Shown one piece after another: positions 18,538-27,011 of a stretch of 64,000 nt of DNA. A program made the translations under genes and the position numbers. Each line of letters opens with the position of its first letter. Position 1 is the stretch's first letter. This DNA comes from Methylocystis sp. MJC1 (lineage in GTDB: Bacteria; Pseudomonadota; Alphaproteobacteria; Rhizobiales; Beijerinckiaceae): assembly GCF_026427715.1 (NCBI RefSeq), contig NZ_CP107558.1, positions 905,001 through 969,000 on the forward strand. The letters are read 5' to 3'. The notes below the pieces were generated by a model. It saw only the letters and a program-made list of their open reading frames with translations. It had not been told where the DNA came from and did no database searches.

Positions 18538-18967
18538 CCGCGCCCTTCTCGACCACGTATTCCAACGATATTGCGGCATCGAGCTGATCGAGCAGGAAGC
18601 CGGGCGCTGCCGGTGCCGGCTGACGGTCACGCCGGCTGTGGACAACCTCAGCCAATCTCTGCACGGTGGCGTGGCCTACGCCATGATGGATGTCACGAGC
18701 ATGCTCGCGACCCTGCCTCTTTTGGCTCCTGATGAATATGCGGTCAGCACGAATATCGCAGTCTCCATTCTGACGTCGATGCCGCGCAATTCGGTCGCGG
18801 AATTCGAGGCGTCTGTGTTGCGCGCGGGCCGCACGATGATTTTCACCTCCTGCACCGCATTCCGTATTGGCGAAGATAAAACGCGCACGCTCTTTGCCAC
18901 GGCGCAAATCTCGAAGGCTCGACTACGGAAGGACATCCGGAATCTTGGCGTTGGGGAGGGCTCCTAG
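18503..18967 (+). CDS. Hotdog-fold thioesterase (PaaI/4HBT type)
   Basis: About 154 aa. It starts at a GTG (18503) inside the 3' end of the dehydrogenase gene, with AAGGAAGG just upstream, so it is translationally coupled. The hotdog signature LHGGVAYAMMDVTSM contains the HGG and the acidic helix residue used for hydrolysis. It probably releases the product or an intermediate from CoA or the ACP, and is the last gene of the operon. Confidence 0.88.
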   Translation: MKAIPSHARQNSRALLDHVFQRYCGIELIEQEAGRCRCRLTVTPAVDNLSQSLHGGVAYAMMDVTSMLATLPLLAPDEYAVSTNIAVSILTSMPRNSVAEFEASVLRAGRTMIFTSCTAFRIGEDKTRTLFATAQISKARLRKDIRNLGVGEGS

Positions 18968-19217
18968 CACTCGAAGTTCGGGGCAACACAGAACATTTTC
19001 TCGGGCGTCCATTCAGGTTAACGGATGATTCGGGAGCGGCTGAGAGTTAGAATGAAATGTGGTTCATGCCTGTGCGAGATTCAGAAGGTGATTTTACTGG
19101 AATGCGGTAGCATTGGAGTAAGGTGTGCGAAATGTTGCAAGCGGCTAGGCGCGCGCGATCTCACTAACTTGAGGCAACCGCGCGCAGGCCGATTTGCTTG
19201 TTTCGAGGAGGAAACAT

Positions 19218-19828
19218 ATGAAATTGTATTGCGACTGCAAAGGATCTGCGCCCAACCCACGGCGCGTCCGTATATTCGCTGCGGAGAAGAAGATCGACCT
19301 CGTTCTCGTGAGAGTCGACCTCGCCGCCGGAGAAAACCGCACGCCTGAGTTCCTTGCGAAGAACTCCTCAGGGCAGACGCCGGTAATGGAGCTCGACGAT
19401 GGCTCCTGCCTATCGGAATCGGTGGCAATTTGTCGATATCTGGAAGGTCTTCATCCCGACCCCAATTTGTTCGGCGGCGATTTGCGCGAACAAGTGGATA
19501 TTGAAATTTGGAATAGGCGGATGGAGTTCGAATTGCTCGAACCCGCCACGCGGGCCGTGCTCAACACCAATCCGATTTTTCGAAATCGACTCCATCAATT
19601 CGTGGCTTACGGCGAAGCCCAGCAGGCCTCGCTGGAAGATCGCCACGGTCGAATGAATCGAGAGCTCGAAGGAGGGGAGTTCGTCGCAGAAGGTCGTTTT
19701 ACGATCGCGGACATAACCGCTTTAGTTGCAATCGATGTAGCCATACGAATGTTGAATTTAAAAATTAGCCGCGATCATGAGAATTTGATCCGCTGGAAAT
19801 TTCGAGCCGGCCGAGCGCCAAGGCGTGA
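19218..19828 (+). pseudogene. Glutathione S-transferase with a frameshifted C-terminus
   Basis: GST with thioredoxin-fold N-domain (MKLYCDCKGSAPNPRR; GSH-binding LSESVAICRYLE) and helical C-domain to about residue 194. GAGGAGGAAA precedes the ATG. The family-typical end (EISSRPSAKA then TGA at 19826-19828) is in a different frame from the rest. The shift is at 19794-19800, where loss of 4 bp from a tandem CTGGCTGG would account for it. As it stands, translation runs on for 66 unrelated residues to 19994, into the antisense of the LysR gene. The fold may survive because only the last helix is altered. Confidence 0.7.
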
Positions 19829-19865
19829 GAACGGCTCGATGGAGACCCACTTGGAATGGGCTTGT

Positions 19866-20831
19866 TCATCGTGCGATGGAGACGGTGCCATCTTCCAATG
19901 TCGAAATTGGCCCGCCACAGCTAGCCGACACTCCTTCTGCTCGCGTTGCCTCGAGTTCGCCCTCCTCCACAGCATCACGAAAAATCGCGACTAAATCGAG
20001 GACTTGGCGTGAATGAGCCCAAGTTTCGAGGTAACCAATATGGAGCTGAACGACTCGATTACGGCCGGCACTAAGATTCAGCGGCTTCAACCGTCCAGAA
20101 GCGATCTCCATACGGATGCTGTGCTCAGGCAGCCAAGCATAGCCATGCCCATCAATGACAAAAGCGAGCGAAGTGGTAAGATGGCTGACCGTCCAGCGCT
20201 GGCGCGAACCCAACCATCCGCTGCTGACGCCTCGTAAGCCAGAATCACTCAGAACGACCTGGCGGTGCTCCTTGAGCATCTCATGGGTTAGTTGACCCCG
20301 CTTATGCAGAGGGTGGCTAGCGGTGGCCACGCAAACGAGGTGCACCGCCAGCAGAGGCTCAATCACCGTTCTCGGCGGGAGATGGCTCGCGATGCCGATC
20401 TGGGCGCGACCATCCTCCAAGACTTCGCTCGTGCCCGAAAGCGCCGTCTCCTGGATTCGGACCGAAACATTCGGATAAAGAAGAGAATACTGTGCGAGCG
20501 CGTCCCGCAAGATTTGACTCGGGAAGATTATGTCGACTGCAAGCGCGATCTCGCCTTCCGCGCTCGGGTCGAAGCCCGCGCAGAATCTTTCCATATGGGT
20601 CGCCTGTCCAATGAGTTCCCGGGCACGGGGGAAGATCACTTGCCCCATTCTCGTCAACGTGGCGCGCCGTCCTTCGATAGCGAAAAGGTCCTGACCGAGG
20701 CATTCTTCCATCTTGTGGATGGCGTGGCTGATGGCGGATTGTGTCTTGTTCAACCGTTCGGCAGCCTGATGGAAGCTACCGTACTGGGCCGTGGCGACGA
20801 ACATTCGCCATTGCTCTAGACTGATTTTCAT
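19866..20831 (-). CDS. LysR-family transcriptional regulator
   Basis: About 321 aa. The HTH reads AERLNKTQSAISHAIHKMEE and is followed by a typical effector domain (EIALAVDIIFPSQILRDAL). The start is the ATG at 20831 (MKISLEQWRMF); the 34 upstream codons are not family-like. It converges on the GST and is not divergent to any gene, so the target is uncertain. It forms the right edge of the metabolic locus, before decayed mobile DNA begins. Confidence 0.9.
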   Translation of the reverse strand: MKISLEQWRMFVATAQYGSFHQAAERLNKTQSAISHAIHKMEECLGQDLFAIEGRRATLTRMGQVIFPRARELIGQATHMERFCAGFDPSAEGEIALAVDIIFPSQILRDALAQYSLLYPNVSVRIQETALSGTSEVLEDGRAQIGIASHLPPRTVIEPLLAVHLVCVATASHPLHKRGQLTHEMLKEHRQVVLSDSGLRGVSSGWLGSRQRWTVSHLTTSLAFVIDGHGYAWLPEHSIRMEIASGRLKPLNLSAGRNRVVQLHIGYLETWAHSRQVLDLVAIFRDAVEEGELEATRAEGVSASCGGPISTLEDGTVSIAR

Positions 20832-21179
20832 CGTCGCATCCTTGCTCTTAGTCTCATCATTGCCTCGAAATGGCCCGGCACCAGGCGGCTCGGAGATTGT
20901 GATTAATTCGGGCTTCCCAAGGGTCTGGGCCACATAATCCAGCTCGCAGTAAAAAACTCAGGTGCTCGGACACAGAGGGGAGCGCGGGCCGTACAACATG
21001 AAAGCCTCATTTTGCTCTTATCGCCATGGCAGGAGTATTACATCTGCGATGAGGTTCGTCTTTCTCTCTCAGAGATGATGCGGTCTGTGATGGAGAGAAA
21101 GCGAATGCCTCAAATGGCCGCGGCGTATCTAGGGTGGTTATGTACTTTGGTGTTTGGTTGGCTTAATGGAGTCTGATCT
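20832..21179. other. Non-coding gap between metabolic locus and decayed mobile DNA
   Basis: No supported coding frame. It contains the region upstream of the LysR gene, where its promoter must lie, and then sequence with no recognisable feature. It marks the change from intact genes to fragments. Confidence 0.5.
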
Positions 21180-21437
21180 GGAGGTGTGGCAGAATCGCAA
21201 TCTCTGAGGCGGGGCAAATTTCCAGGGAATCACCATCCGCCACAGCAAATACGCCGCTTCCGAAAGCGGAGAGCAGCAAGATTATCGACATAGTGTTGGC
21301 GGAAGCGGGCCGGCGGCCAGAATCGGTTTTCGGCATCGTGCAAGGCATCATAACCGCCGTCGCGCATCGCAAGTCTCATCAGGAGATCCGCCTCGAAATG
21401 GAAGCGAAGGCAAAAAAATTGCTCGACCGAGCTCGTC
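21180..21437 (+). pseudogene. DUF932-type protein, 3'-terminal remnant (copy 1)
   Basis: Pieces in shifted frames match the second, longer copy at 22177-22600: a short WQNRNL-like part, ITIRHSKYAAS in another frame, then SKIIDIVLAEAGRRPES and AKAKKLLDRA. A middle section is missing. DUF932 proteins are common on plasmids and integrative elements. The copy is on the plus strand while copy 2 is on the minus strand. Confidence 0.65.
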
Positions 21438-21479
21438 CGCTACATAGCGCTGCCGGGCGTCACAGTGAGGGGGCGGCGG

Positions 21480-22085
21480 GAATGACGGCGCCCGCCTGCA
21501 GGACATAGCGTGATGCGGGCGCGGCGAGACGATCGGGGCTCACGGTGCGCCGGTCAGCTGGCGCATTGACGAAGGCGAGCTTGCGATCCTGCATGTTTTG
21601 GACGTCGTTGGCGTCGATCGGCGCAGGCTCGATTTGCTACGAAGCTGTTTCGGGGGTGGGGCGCCCGTCGATCTTTGAGCCTCAGCATTGGCGGCGGCCT
21701 CTCCCGCGCGCTGGTCGTCGCGAAGAGTTTGGCGGTGCGCGCCGCTTCGCGCTCCTGGCCTATGCGCTGCTCTCGGGGTCTGGGCCGGTCGGCGGCAATT
21801 GGCCCTGGGCCGCGAGGATCGGCCGGCCAAGGTTGCCCGGGCGAGGCGGCCGAGCTTGGGGACGTTTCTCGGTAGGCCCGCATAGTCGCGCGGCAGGGAC
21901 GCAAGTCCGTCGGGCATCGTCTTCGCTTCGGTATTCATGAGCTCCGGCGCGGGGCCCGAGCGCGATCGCCCCTGCAAAGCCCAAAAGGTCATGCCGAGAA
22001 GCGCGGCGGAAGCGACGCCCGCGAGCGCGCGGGAGCCTCTCTCTCGGCCTCCATCCCGTCACAAAGCGCAGCGCCGCCCTCTGAC
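21480..22085 (-). pseudogene. trbI: trbI (VirB10-like conjugal transfer protein) remnant
   Basis: TrbI spans the envelope in conjugative type IV secretion. Reading the minus strand, recognisable TrbI segments appear in alternating frames: the membrane helix (ASAALLGMTFWALQG), MPDGLASLPRDYAGL, GNLGRPILAAQGQLP, QEREAARTAKLFA, then NMQDRKLAFVNAPADRRTVS and YVLQAGAVIPAA. At least three frameshifts separate them, and the protein stops before the conserved beta-barrel domain. No other trb genes remain nearby. Confidence 0.75.
22031..22064. repeat. Short leader-like repeat, copy 1
   Basis: About 32 bp closely matching 22908-22940 (GGGAGC, then CTCTCGG, then CCCGTCAC). On the minus strand it lies at the head of the trbI remnant. 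Confidence 0.5.
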
Positions 22086-22176
22086 TTTGGGGGCGACGCC
22101 GGGACATCATTCGGAGATAAAGACGGGGGCAGCGTCCGCCGAAACAGTGGTCCCCGCTGCGCCAGCAGGACTGAAT

Positions 22177-22884
22177 CTAAGCCGCGCGCTCGAAGAGCTT
22201 CTTCGCCCGCGTCTCGAAATCGAGCCTTGCGTCCTGATGCATCTTGTCGCGCGCGACGGCGGTAATCCCCTGCACGAAGTCGAAGGCGCTCTCTGGTTTG
22301 CGCCCTTCCTCGGTCAGCACGATATCGATAATCTTCGCGGTCTCCGCTTTCGAAAAGCCGCGCTTGCGCAGGAATTCTGTTCGGTCGTCGTCGTTGCGCG
22401 CGACGATGCGCTCCCGCGCTGCCTTCACGCCGTTGATGAAAGGCATGGGCGAAGAATCGACGAAGCGCGTCAGTGCCAGCACCGCCTCATTCGCGAAAGG
22501 CGACGCGGCGTATTTGGAATGGCGGATTGTGATCTCCTCGAAATCTTCGACGCCCCAGAGGTTCCGGTTCTGGCAAACGGCGCGGAGGTAAAAGCTCGCA
22601 ATGCCTAGCGTCTTGGCGTCGGCGCGACAGGAGCGTCCGATCCCGGGAGAATGAGGGCCATCTGCTCCGCATCGTCGCGGCTCGCTTCCACGCGGATGGC
22701 CGCGCTCTCCACCATTCGCGTTCGGCTGCGCTCGGACCGGTCTTGCACGGCCGCGAACAGCTCCGACAGCGACGGCGCAGAAACCACTCGGAAGACAGGC
22801 GGCCAACCTCCGTGCCGCGGCTTGCTGCACCTTGTGGCCGCCGTCGCATCCGCGCGCTGCATCCAGGGTTTCAACCAGGGTCAT
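22177..22884 (-). pseudogene. DUF932-type protein (copy 2), frameshifted N-terminal half
   Basis: The C-terminal 140 codons are open and coherent (YLRAVCQNRNLWG, ITIRHSKYAASPFANEAV, AKIIDIVLTEEGRKPESAF). The N-terminal half is only protein-like in a different frame (FRVVSAPSLSELFAAV, ESAAIRVEASRDDAEQM), so a frameshift near 22610 breaks the gene. Function of the family is not established; it is usual cargo of plasmids and integrative conjugative elements, which fits the neighbouring trbI remnant. Confidence 0.65.
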
Positions 22885-22907
22885 GGGGCTTCTCCATGAC
22901 GGGTGCC

Positions 22908-22940
22908 GGGAGCTTTCTCTCGGTCCTCAACCCGTCACGG
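22908..22940. repeat. Short leader-like repeat, copy 2
   Basis: Partner of 22031-22064 with about 26 of 32 bases alike. On the minus strand it lies just upstream of the DUF932 gene. It could be a shared 5' leader of a former element. Confidence 0.5.
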
Positions 22941-23126
22941 AGCCTAGTCCAAGCTCTCGCTCTACTACGCGCGCATGGCGAAGCTAAAGACGCAGTTATT
23001 CGGGCCCTGACTCAACAGGCTTGCCCGCAGCGTCCTATAAATTTTCAGTTAGGCGCGAGTGGTCACCATGTGGTCACCAGTCTGTAGCGCGCAGATTTCA
23101 TGCGACGCTTATGTCATAGATTTATT
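22941..23126. other. Non-coding gap before the island's left attachment repeat
   Basis: No gene seen. The only nearby features are the leader repeat to the left and attL to the right. Confidence 0.5.
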
Positions 23127-23171
23127 TGGTGGGCGCACAAGGGCTCGAACCTTGGACCCGCTGATTAAGAG
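23127..23171. repeat. Left attachment site (attL), 45-bp copy of the tRNA-Lys 3' end
   Basis: Exact match to 37838-37882 covering the CCA end, acceptor strand, T-arm, variable loop and part of the anticodon arm of tRNA-Lys. The match ends sharply after AAGAG, and no complete tRNA can be folded here. Confidence 0.92.
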
Positions 23172-23254
23172 AAAGCGGGGCATAATAGTCTGGATGGATC
23201 GCAAGAGCGCATAAGGCGCAATTTATCTTGCATTTGTAGCGATACCCGCTGATA

Positions 23255-23310
23255 TTGGGAAGCTAGAATGGTCAAGAAGCATCATTGCATTGCTTCCCAA
23301 TTGCTTCCCA
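23255..23310. promoter_or_regulatory. Left cluster of GCTTCCCA motifs (candidate integrase/excisionase arm sites)
   Basis: One inverted copy (TGGGAAGC, 23256-23263) and two direct copies (23292-23299 and 23303-23310) with an 11-bp period. They lie between attL and the integrase ATG. The same motif occurs in mirror order at the right end of the island, also with an 11-bp period. Confidence 0.65.
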
Positions 23311-23319
23311 GCGTGGCCT

Positions 23320-24501
23320 ATGAAGCTCACAAAGACAACCGTGGAACGCCTCCAACTGCCTGAGGGAAAGAACGAGGCAATTTTCTTTGATGAAAGTCTT
23401 CCCGGCTTCGGTCTCCGCATCCGGGCGGGCGGTAAACGCACTTGGATCGCGCAATACCGTCTTGGCACTAAGCAGCGCCGAGTGACGATCGCGCCGGTTG
23501 CTTCGCTAGATGCTGATGAGGCACGTAGGAAAGCGCGCGAGACGCTCGCGAAGGCTCACCTTGGAAGCGATCCGCAGTTAGAAAAAGCCGAGGCGCGAGC
23601 GCAGGCAGCGGTGACGCTGGGCAGCGTTGCTGAAAATTATCTTACCCGCCACGCGGCTAGTAAACTTAAGCTTGGCACTCTTGAGGATGTGAGACGCTAC
23701 TTGCGGCGACATTGGGAGCCTTTGGCAGAACTTCCAATAAGCAAAGTGACGCGCGCCACAGTGGCGGCGCGGCTCGCAATCATCGAACAGGAAAACGGGA
23801 GGTATGCCGCGAATAGGGCGCGCGCGGCGCTATCACGGCTTTATTCTTGGGCTATCGAAGAAGGCCTAACGGACGCCAACCCGGTGGTAGGCACACGAAA
23901 GCCTGCTAATGAGACGGCGCGGGATCGTGTGCTGACGGACGAAGAATTGCGCCTCGTCTGGCGGCACGCGGGCGAGGGGGATTACGGCTCGATCGTTCGC
24001 CTGCTGATTATCACCGGCCAGCGGCGCGAAGAGGTTGCCGCGATGACATGGGGGGAGGTGGACCTAGTCGGGGCGACGTGGCGCATTGGCGGCGATCGCA
24101 CAAAGAATGCGCGGTCCCACGACGTTCCCTTGCCTTTTCAGGCAATTGCCATTCTGCGTGCCATCGCTCGCCGCGACGGCCGGGCGCTCGTCTTCGGGTC
24201 CCGTGAGGGGCCATTCTCGGGATGGTCAAAGGCAAAAGCGTCGCTGGATGTGCGCATAAAAGGCGAGCTTGGGCGAGCGCTTCCGCCCTGGAGGCTACAC
24301 GACGTACGCCGAACGGTGGCGACCCGGCTCGCGGACCTTGGCGTTTTGCCCCACGTCGTAGAAGCCGTTCTCAATCATATTTCCGGACACAAGGCGGGCG
24401 TGGCGGGCGTCTACAATAGATCAATCTACGCGGCCGAAAAGCGAGAAGCGTTAAAGCTTTGGGGAAATCATATCGCCTCCGTCTTGCAAGTGGGGGAGTG
24501 A
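23320..24501 (+). CDS. int: P4-type tyrosine site-specific integrase
   Basis: About 393 aa. It has the P4-integrase N-terminal arm-binding domain (LPGFGLRIRAGGKRTW), the SAM-like core-binding domain around 95-190 and the catalytic domain. Catalytic residues are visible: R235 in TGQRREE, H327-x-x-R330 in LHDVRRT, H353 in LNHISGHKAG and nucleophile Y365 in VYNRS. The ATG at 23320 (MKLTKTTVERL) is preferred over a TTG at 23290 that would lie across the repeat motifs. It sits 150 bp inside attL and is probably responsible for insertion into tRNA-Lys. Confidence 0.95.
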   Translation: MKLTKTTVERLQLPEGKNEAIFFDESLPGFGLRIRAGGKRTWIAQYRLGTKQRRVTIAPVASLDADEARRKARETLAKAHLGSDPQLEKAEARAQAAVTLGSVAENYLTRHAASKLKLGTLEDVRRYLRRHWEPLAELPISKVTRATVAARLAIIEQENGRYAANRARAALSRLYSWAIEEGLTDANPVVGTRKPANETARDRVLTDEELRLVWRHAGEGDYGSIVRLLIITGQRREEVAAMTWGEVDLVGATWRIGGDRTKNARSHDVPLPFQAIAILRAIARRDGRALVFGSREGPFSGWSKAKASLDVRIKGELGRALPPWRLHDVRRTVATRLADLGVLPHVVEAVLNHISGHKAGVAGVYNRSIYAAEKREALKLWGNHIASVLQVGE

Positions 24502-24504
24502 GAC

Positions 24505-24930
24505 ATGGATCAGCCCGACGAGACGCCATCGCCGGAAATCGCCGAGCGCGCATTTCTGGATGCGTGGGAGCACGCCGTCAAAATAGACGGGCTTGAAGAC
24601 GAGTTGAAGGCTGAGCGCCATGAAAAGCGGCGCAAGGAAATCCTGCGAGAAATCCGCAGCTTGGAGAACAAGATCACCCCAACGGCGAAGCGGGCGGCAG
24701 CAGACCGTAATCGCCCGTTGGTTAGGGCAATGACGGAATATCTCCAGAAGAGCGGCGTGCCATCGAATATCGCGCACCTCCTTGATTGGCTCCGTGGCCA
24801 AGGTTTCGTTATTGCGCAAGATAAGGAGCCGAAGCCTGCTGGCGGCGTTACCGCAAGGACGGCGCGCTACATCCTAATGGAGACGTTTGACATCCATGGG
24901 GAAAAAGGGCGGAAGCCGACAATTCGCTAG
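24505..24930 (+). CDS. Hypothetical protein coupled to the integrase
   Basis: A 141-aa protein starting 3 bp after the integrase stop. Residues 30-60 are highly charged and helical (ELKAERHEKRRKEILREI), consistent with a coiled coil. The C-terminal part (IAHLLDWLRGQGFVIAQD, VTARTARYILME) looks like a small winged-helix-like segment. No family is recognised. Its position suggests a role in integration or excision control, but this is only context. Confidence 0.75.
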   Translation: MDQPDETPSPEIAERAFLDAWEHAVKIDGLEDELKAERHEKRRKEILREIRSLENKITPTAKRAAADRNRPLVRAMTEYLQKSGVPSNIAHLLDWLRGQGFVIAQDKEPKPAGGVTARTARYILMETFDIHGEKGRKPTIR

Positions 24931-25020
24931 GAATCCCATTTTTCAATTTTCGCCATCCCTCTATTGATGCCTGATGCGCCTTATAGCCGCCTTTTGGTGC
25001 GGCGTGTTCGAGGCGAGGCA

Positions 25021-25359
25021 ATGAAGTCCCAAGCTGTCACGAAGAAGAAGCAGCGCGCTGCCAAGGCGATGGCTACCGCTTCCGATATGCGCACACATCA
25101 GAAGCAGCGCGCTGAGGAGAAGAGGGCCGCTATCTCAGCGCAGTTGAATAATCTGCCTCCCGATCTCGGTCGCAATCGCGTCCTGGATGCCGAGGCGTCG
25201 GCCGCCTTCTGGGGCGTTTCGCTTCCACACTGGCGTCGCCTGTATCGCTCGGGGAAGGTCCCGAGCCCGATCAAGATCGGTGAGCGTAAGCTCGGGTGGC
25301 GCGTCGGCGACTTGGCCGACGGTTTAGCGCAGCGTTCCACCACCCCCTCGGCTCTCTGA
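25021..25359 (+). CDS. AlpA-like/excisionase-type HTH regulator
   Basis: About 112 aa. The first 45 residues are very basic; the C-terminal half (LDAEASAAFWGVSLPHWRRL, SGKVPSPIKIGERKLGWR) is the MerR-like HTH of AlpA/Xis proteins. The ATG at 25021 with GAGGCGAGG upstream is preferred to a more distal ATG at 24964. In P4-like elements AlpA activates int expression, and related proteins act as directionality factors. It may bind the repeat motifs at the island ends. Confidence 0.8.
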   Translation: MKSQAVTKKKQRAAKAMATASDMRTHQKQRAEEKRAAISAQLNNLPPDLGRNRVLDAEASAAFWGVSLPHWRRLYRSGKVPSPIKIGERKLGWRVGDLADGLAQRSTTPSAL

Positions 25360-25522
25360 TCCCTGAAAAAACGACGCGCTCAACGCGGCTGGCCTTGGCC
25401 AAGGTCAACCTTGCTCAGCACTGAGGCGGGCTTCCCCAGCTGCCTCACATCTCTCGAAGCGAAGTTGCCCAACAACGATCCGTGTGGGCCGGCTCGCCAC
25501 TTCTAGAAACCAGTGAGGTAAA

Positions 25523-25945
25523 ATGACAAACACCTTCCGCCATCAGAGACCACAAGCGCACGATGAGCTTGCGGCGATGTTGCGTGATGGCCGCGCGCCT
25601 TCATTGCAGCTACTTCTCAACCTTGCTCCGCCAGTTGAACTCGAAGCGGATTATCGCGAGCGTGAACGCAAAAAATATAATGAGCCCACGTCGGGCTCGC
25701 CCCTCTCCGCATGGGTCCGTCAACTATTAATCACGGCGATGATGCATTGGTCGCGGGACCGCCTCTCGCGGCAACCGGGCGAGCGGACGCCCCAACCCTT
25801 CGCGAAATGGCTTATCGGCTATCTCGACACCGAGGTGGGGTGGGCCTTTCAGATGGGCGGCGGTTGGGCGCAGGCGGCGCAATTGCTCCGCATCGCTGCG
25901 GGTCATCCTCGCTTCCCAACGACGAAGCAACCGCGCCACCGCTAA
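25523..25945 (+). CDS. Hypothetical island protein
   Basis: 140 aa with no recognised family. The N-terminal part is charged and the C-terminal half is Trp/Gly-rich (WLIGYLDTEVGWAFQMGGGW). The ATG follows GTGAGGTAAA at reasonable spacing. It lies between the AlpA-like regulator and the primase and reads in the same direction, so it probably belongs to the replication/regulation module. Confidence 0.65.
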   Translation: MTNTFRHQRPQAHDELAAMLRDGRAPSLQLLLNLAPPVELEADYRERERKKYNEPTSGSPLSAWVRQLLITAMMHWSRDRLSRQPGERTPQPFAKWLIGYLDTEVGWAFQMGGGWAQAAQLLRIAAGHPRFPTTKQPRHR

Positions 25946-26008
25946 TCGCCTCGCGTACCAAGACTGGAAATCTCATCGGAGCAAATTCCGCGCGTATATG
26001 GGGGCAGA

Positions 26009-27001
26009 ATGTGCAGTGTTACCGAAAACCATGAAAACGAAGAGCCGTGCGAAACGGCTCTTTGCTATCACGCGGCACTCGAATTTCTTAAGCGCGGGTT
26101 CAACGTCATTCCGCGCAACCCCCGCGAAAAGCGCCCGGCGGTCAAATGGAAAAGCCTTCAAAATCGTCGCGTCAGTTACGACGAATTGAAAGGCTGGCGG
26201 CCTATGTTCGCAGGCGGTGTCGGCTTCATTACGGGCGCAATCAGCGGCGTCATAGTAATCGAAAGTGACGGACCAGAGGGCGAGGCGACCCTCTCGGAAT
26301 TCGAAGAGACGCACGGCGCTCTGCCGGAGACGTTCACTGTGCGAAGCGGCAGCGGCCGCGGCCTGCATCGGTATTTCGGGCACCCTGGCATACGTGTCAC
26401 CACTCGCGCAAACAAATCGATCAAACTCGACGTGAAAGGTGATGGCGGGTTCTGTGTGCTTCCACCGTCTTTGCACGAGAGTGGCGGCCGCTATGAAATC
26501 GTGTCGAGCGTGCGGCCTGCGCCACTGCCGCAAGGTTTGCTCGAATTCATCGAAGCGAAAGCCGCGAAAGCCATGGGGGAAGCACCAAAGCCGAGTGGCT
26601 CAGCGCTGGCTGGCGAGCCGGCTTCACGTGACGACCATGGGCTTGGTCAGAAAGCAAACCGTCTTGAGCCCGTGCCCGTCAATCCGGTGAATGTCGCCAT
26701 CATAGCGTCGATGCTTGACGCGCTGCCTGACAGCTATGCCAGCGAATACAATGATTGGCTTCACGTCGGCTTCGCGCTGCGCAGCTTCGATGATGGAGAA
26801 GTTGGCCTCGCGTTGTGGAAGAAATTTTCGGAACGCTGCCCGAGCAAGGCAAGCGAGACGGATTTCAAGGCGCATTGGAGCAGCTTCGATCAGGAATATA
26901 CGGGACGCAAGATCACCATTGGTACACTTTGGAGGGCGGCAACAGCGCATGGCTGGCGCATGCCGCGTCATTGGGATCGCCACACCAAAATTAAAGACTG
27001 A
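26009..27001 (+). CDS. Bifunctional DNA primase/polymerase (prim-pol) with PriCT-like C-terminus
   Basis: 330 aa. Residues about 12-170 form the archaeo-eukaryotic primase-type domain found on plasmids and satellites (YHAALEFLKRGFNVIP, VIVIESDGPEG, SGSGRGLHRYF). The first metal-binding acid, usually Asp in the DxD-like motif, is Glu here. Residues about 230-320 (ASMLDALPDSYASEYNDWLH) match the PriCT_2 extension. The next gene, a DUF927 ATPase, starts 10 bp later, giving a primase plus helicase-like pair for autonomous replication of the excised element. Confidence 0.88.
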   Translation: MCSVTENHENEEPCETALCYHAALEFLKRGFNVIPRNPREKRPAVKWKSLQNRRVSYDELKGWRPMFAGGVGFITGAISGVIVIESDGPEGEATLSEFEETHGALPETFTVRSGSGRGLHRYFGHPGIRVTTRANKSIKLDVKGDGGFCVLPPSLHESGGRYEIVSSVRPAPLPQGLLEFIEAKAAKAMGEAPKPSGSALAGEPASRDDHGLGQKANRLEPVPVNPVNVAIIASMLDALPDSYASEYNDWLHVGFALRSFDDGEVGLALWKKFSERCPSKASETDFKAHWSSFDQEYTGRKITIGTLWRAATAHGWRMPRHWDRHTKIKD

Positions 27002-27011
27002 GAGACACGCC

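Noticed and set aside
19025..19348. 107-codon frame with CxxC pairs (MKCGSCLCEIQKV) resembling a zinc ribbon
   Set aside because: It overlaps the GST start in another frame, lacks a ribosome site and its second half is clearly the GST gene out of frame.
20832..23126. Search for CRISPR arrays here and elsewhere in the window
   Set aside because: No regularly spaced repeats with unique spacers were seen; the repeats found are palindromic elements, iteron-like motifs or att sites.
23127..23171. A second tRNA gene at the left repeat
   Set aside because: Only the 3' 45 bp are present; the D-arm and 5' acceptor strand are missing.
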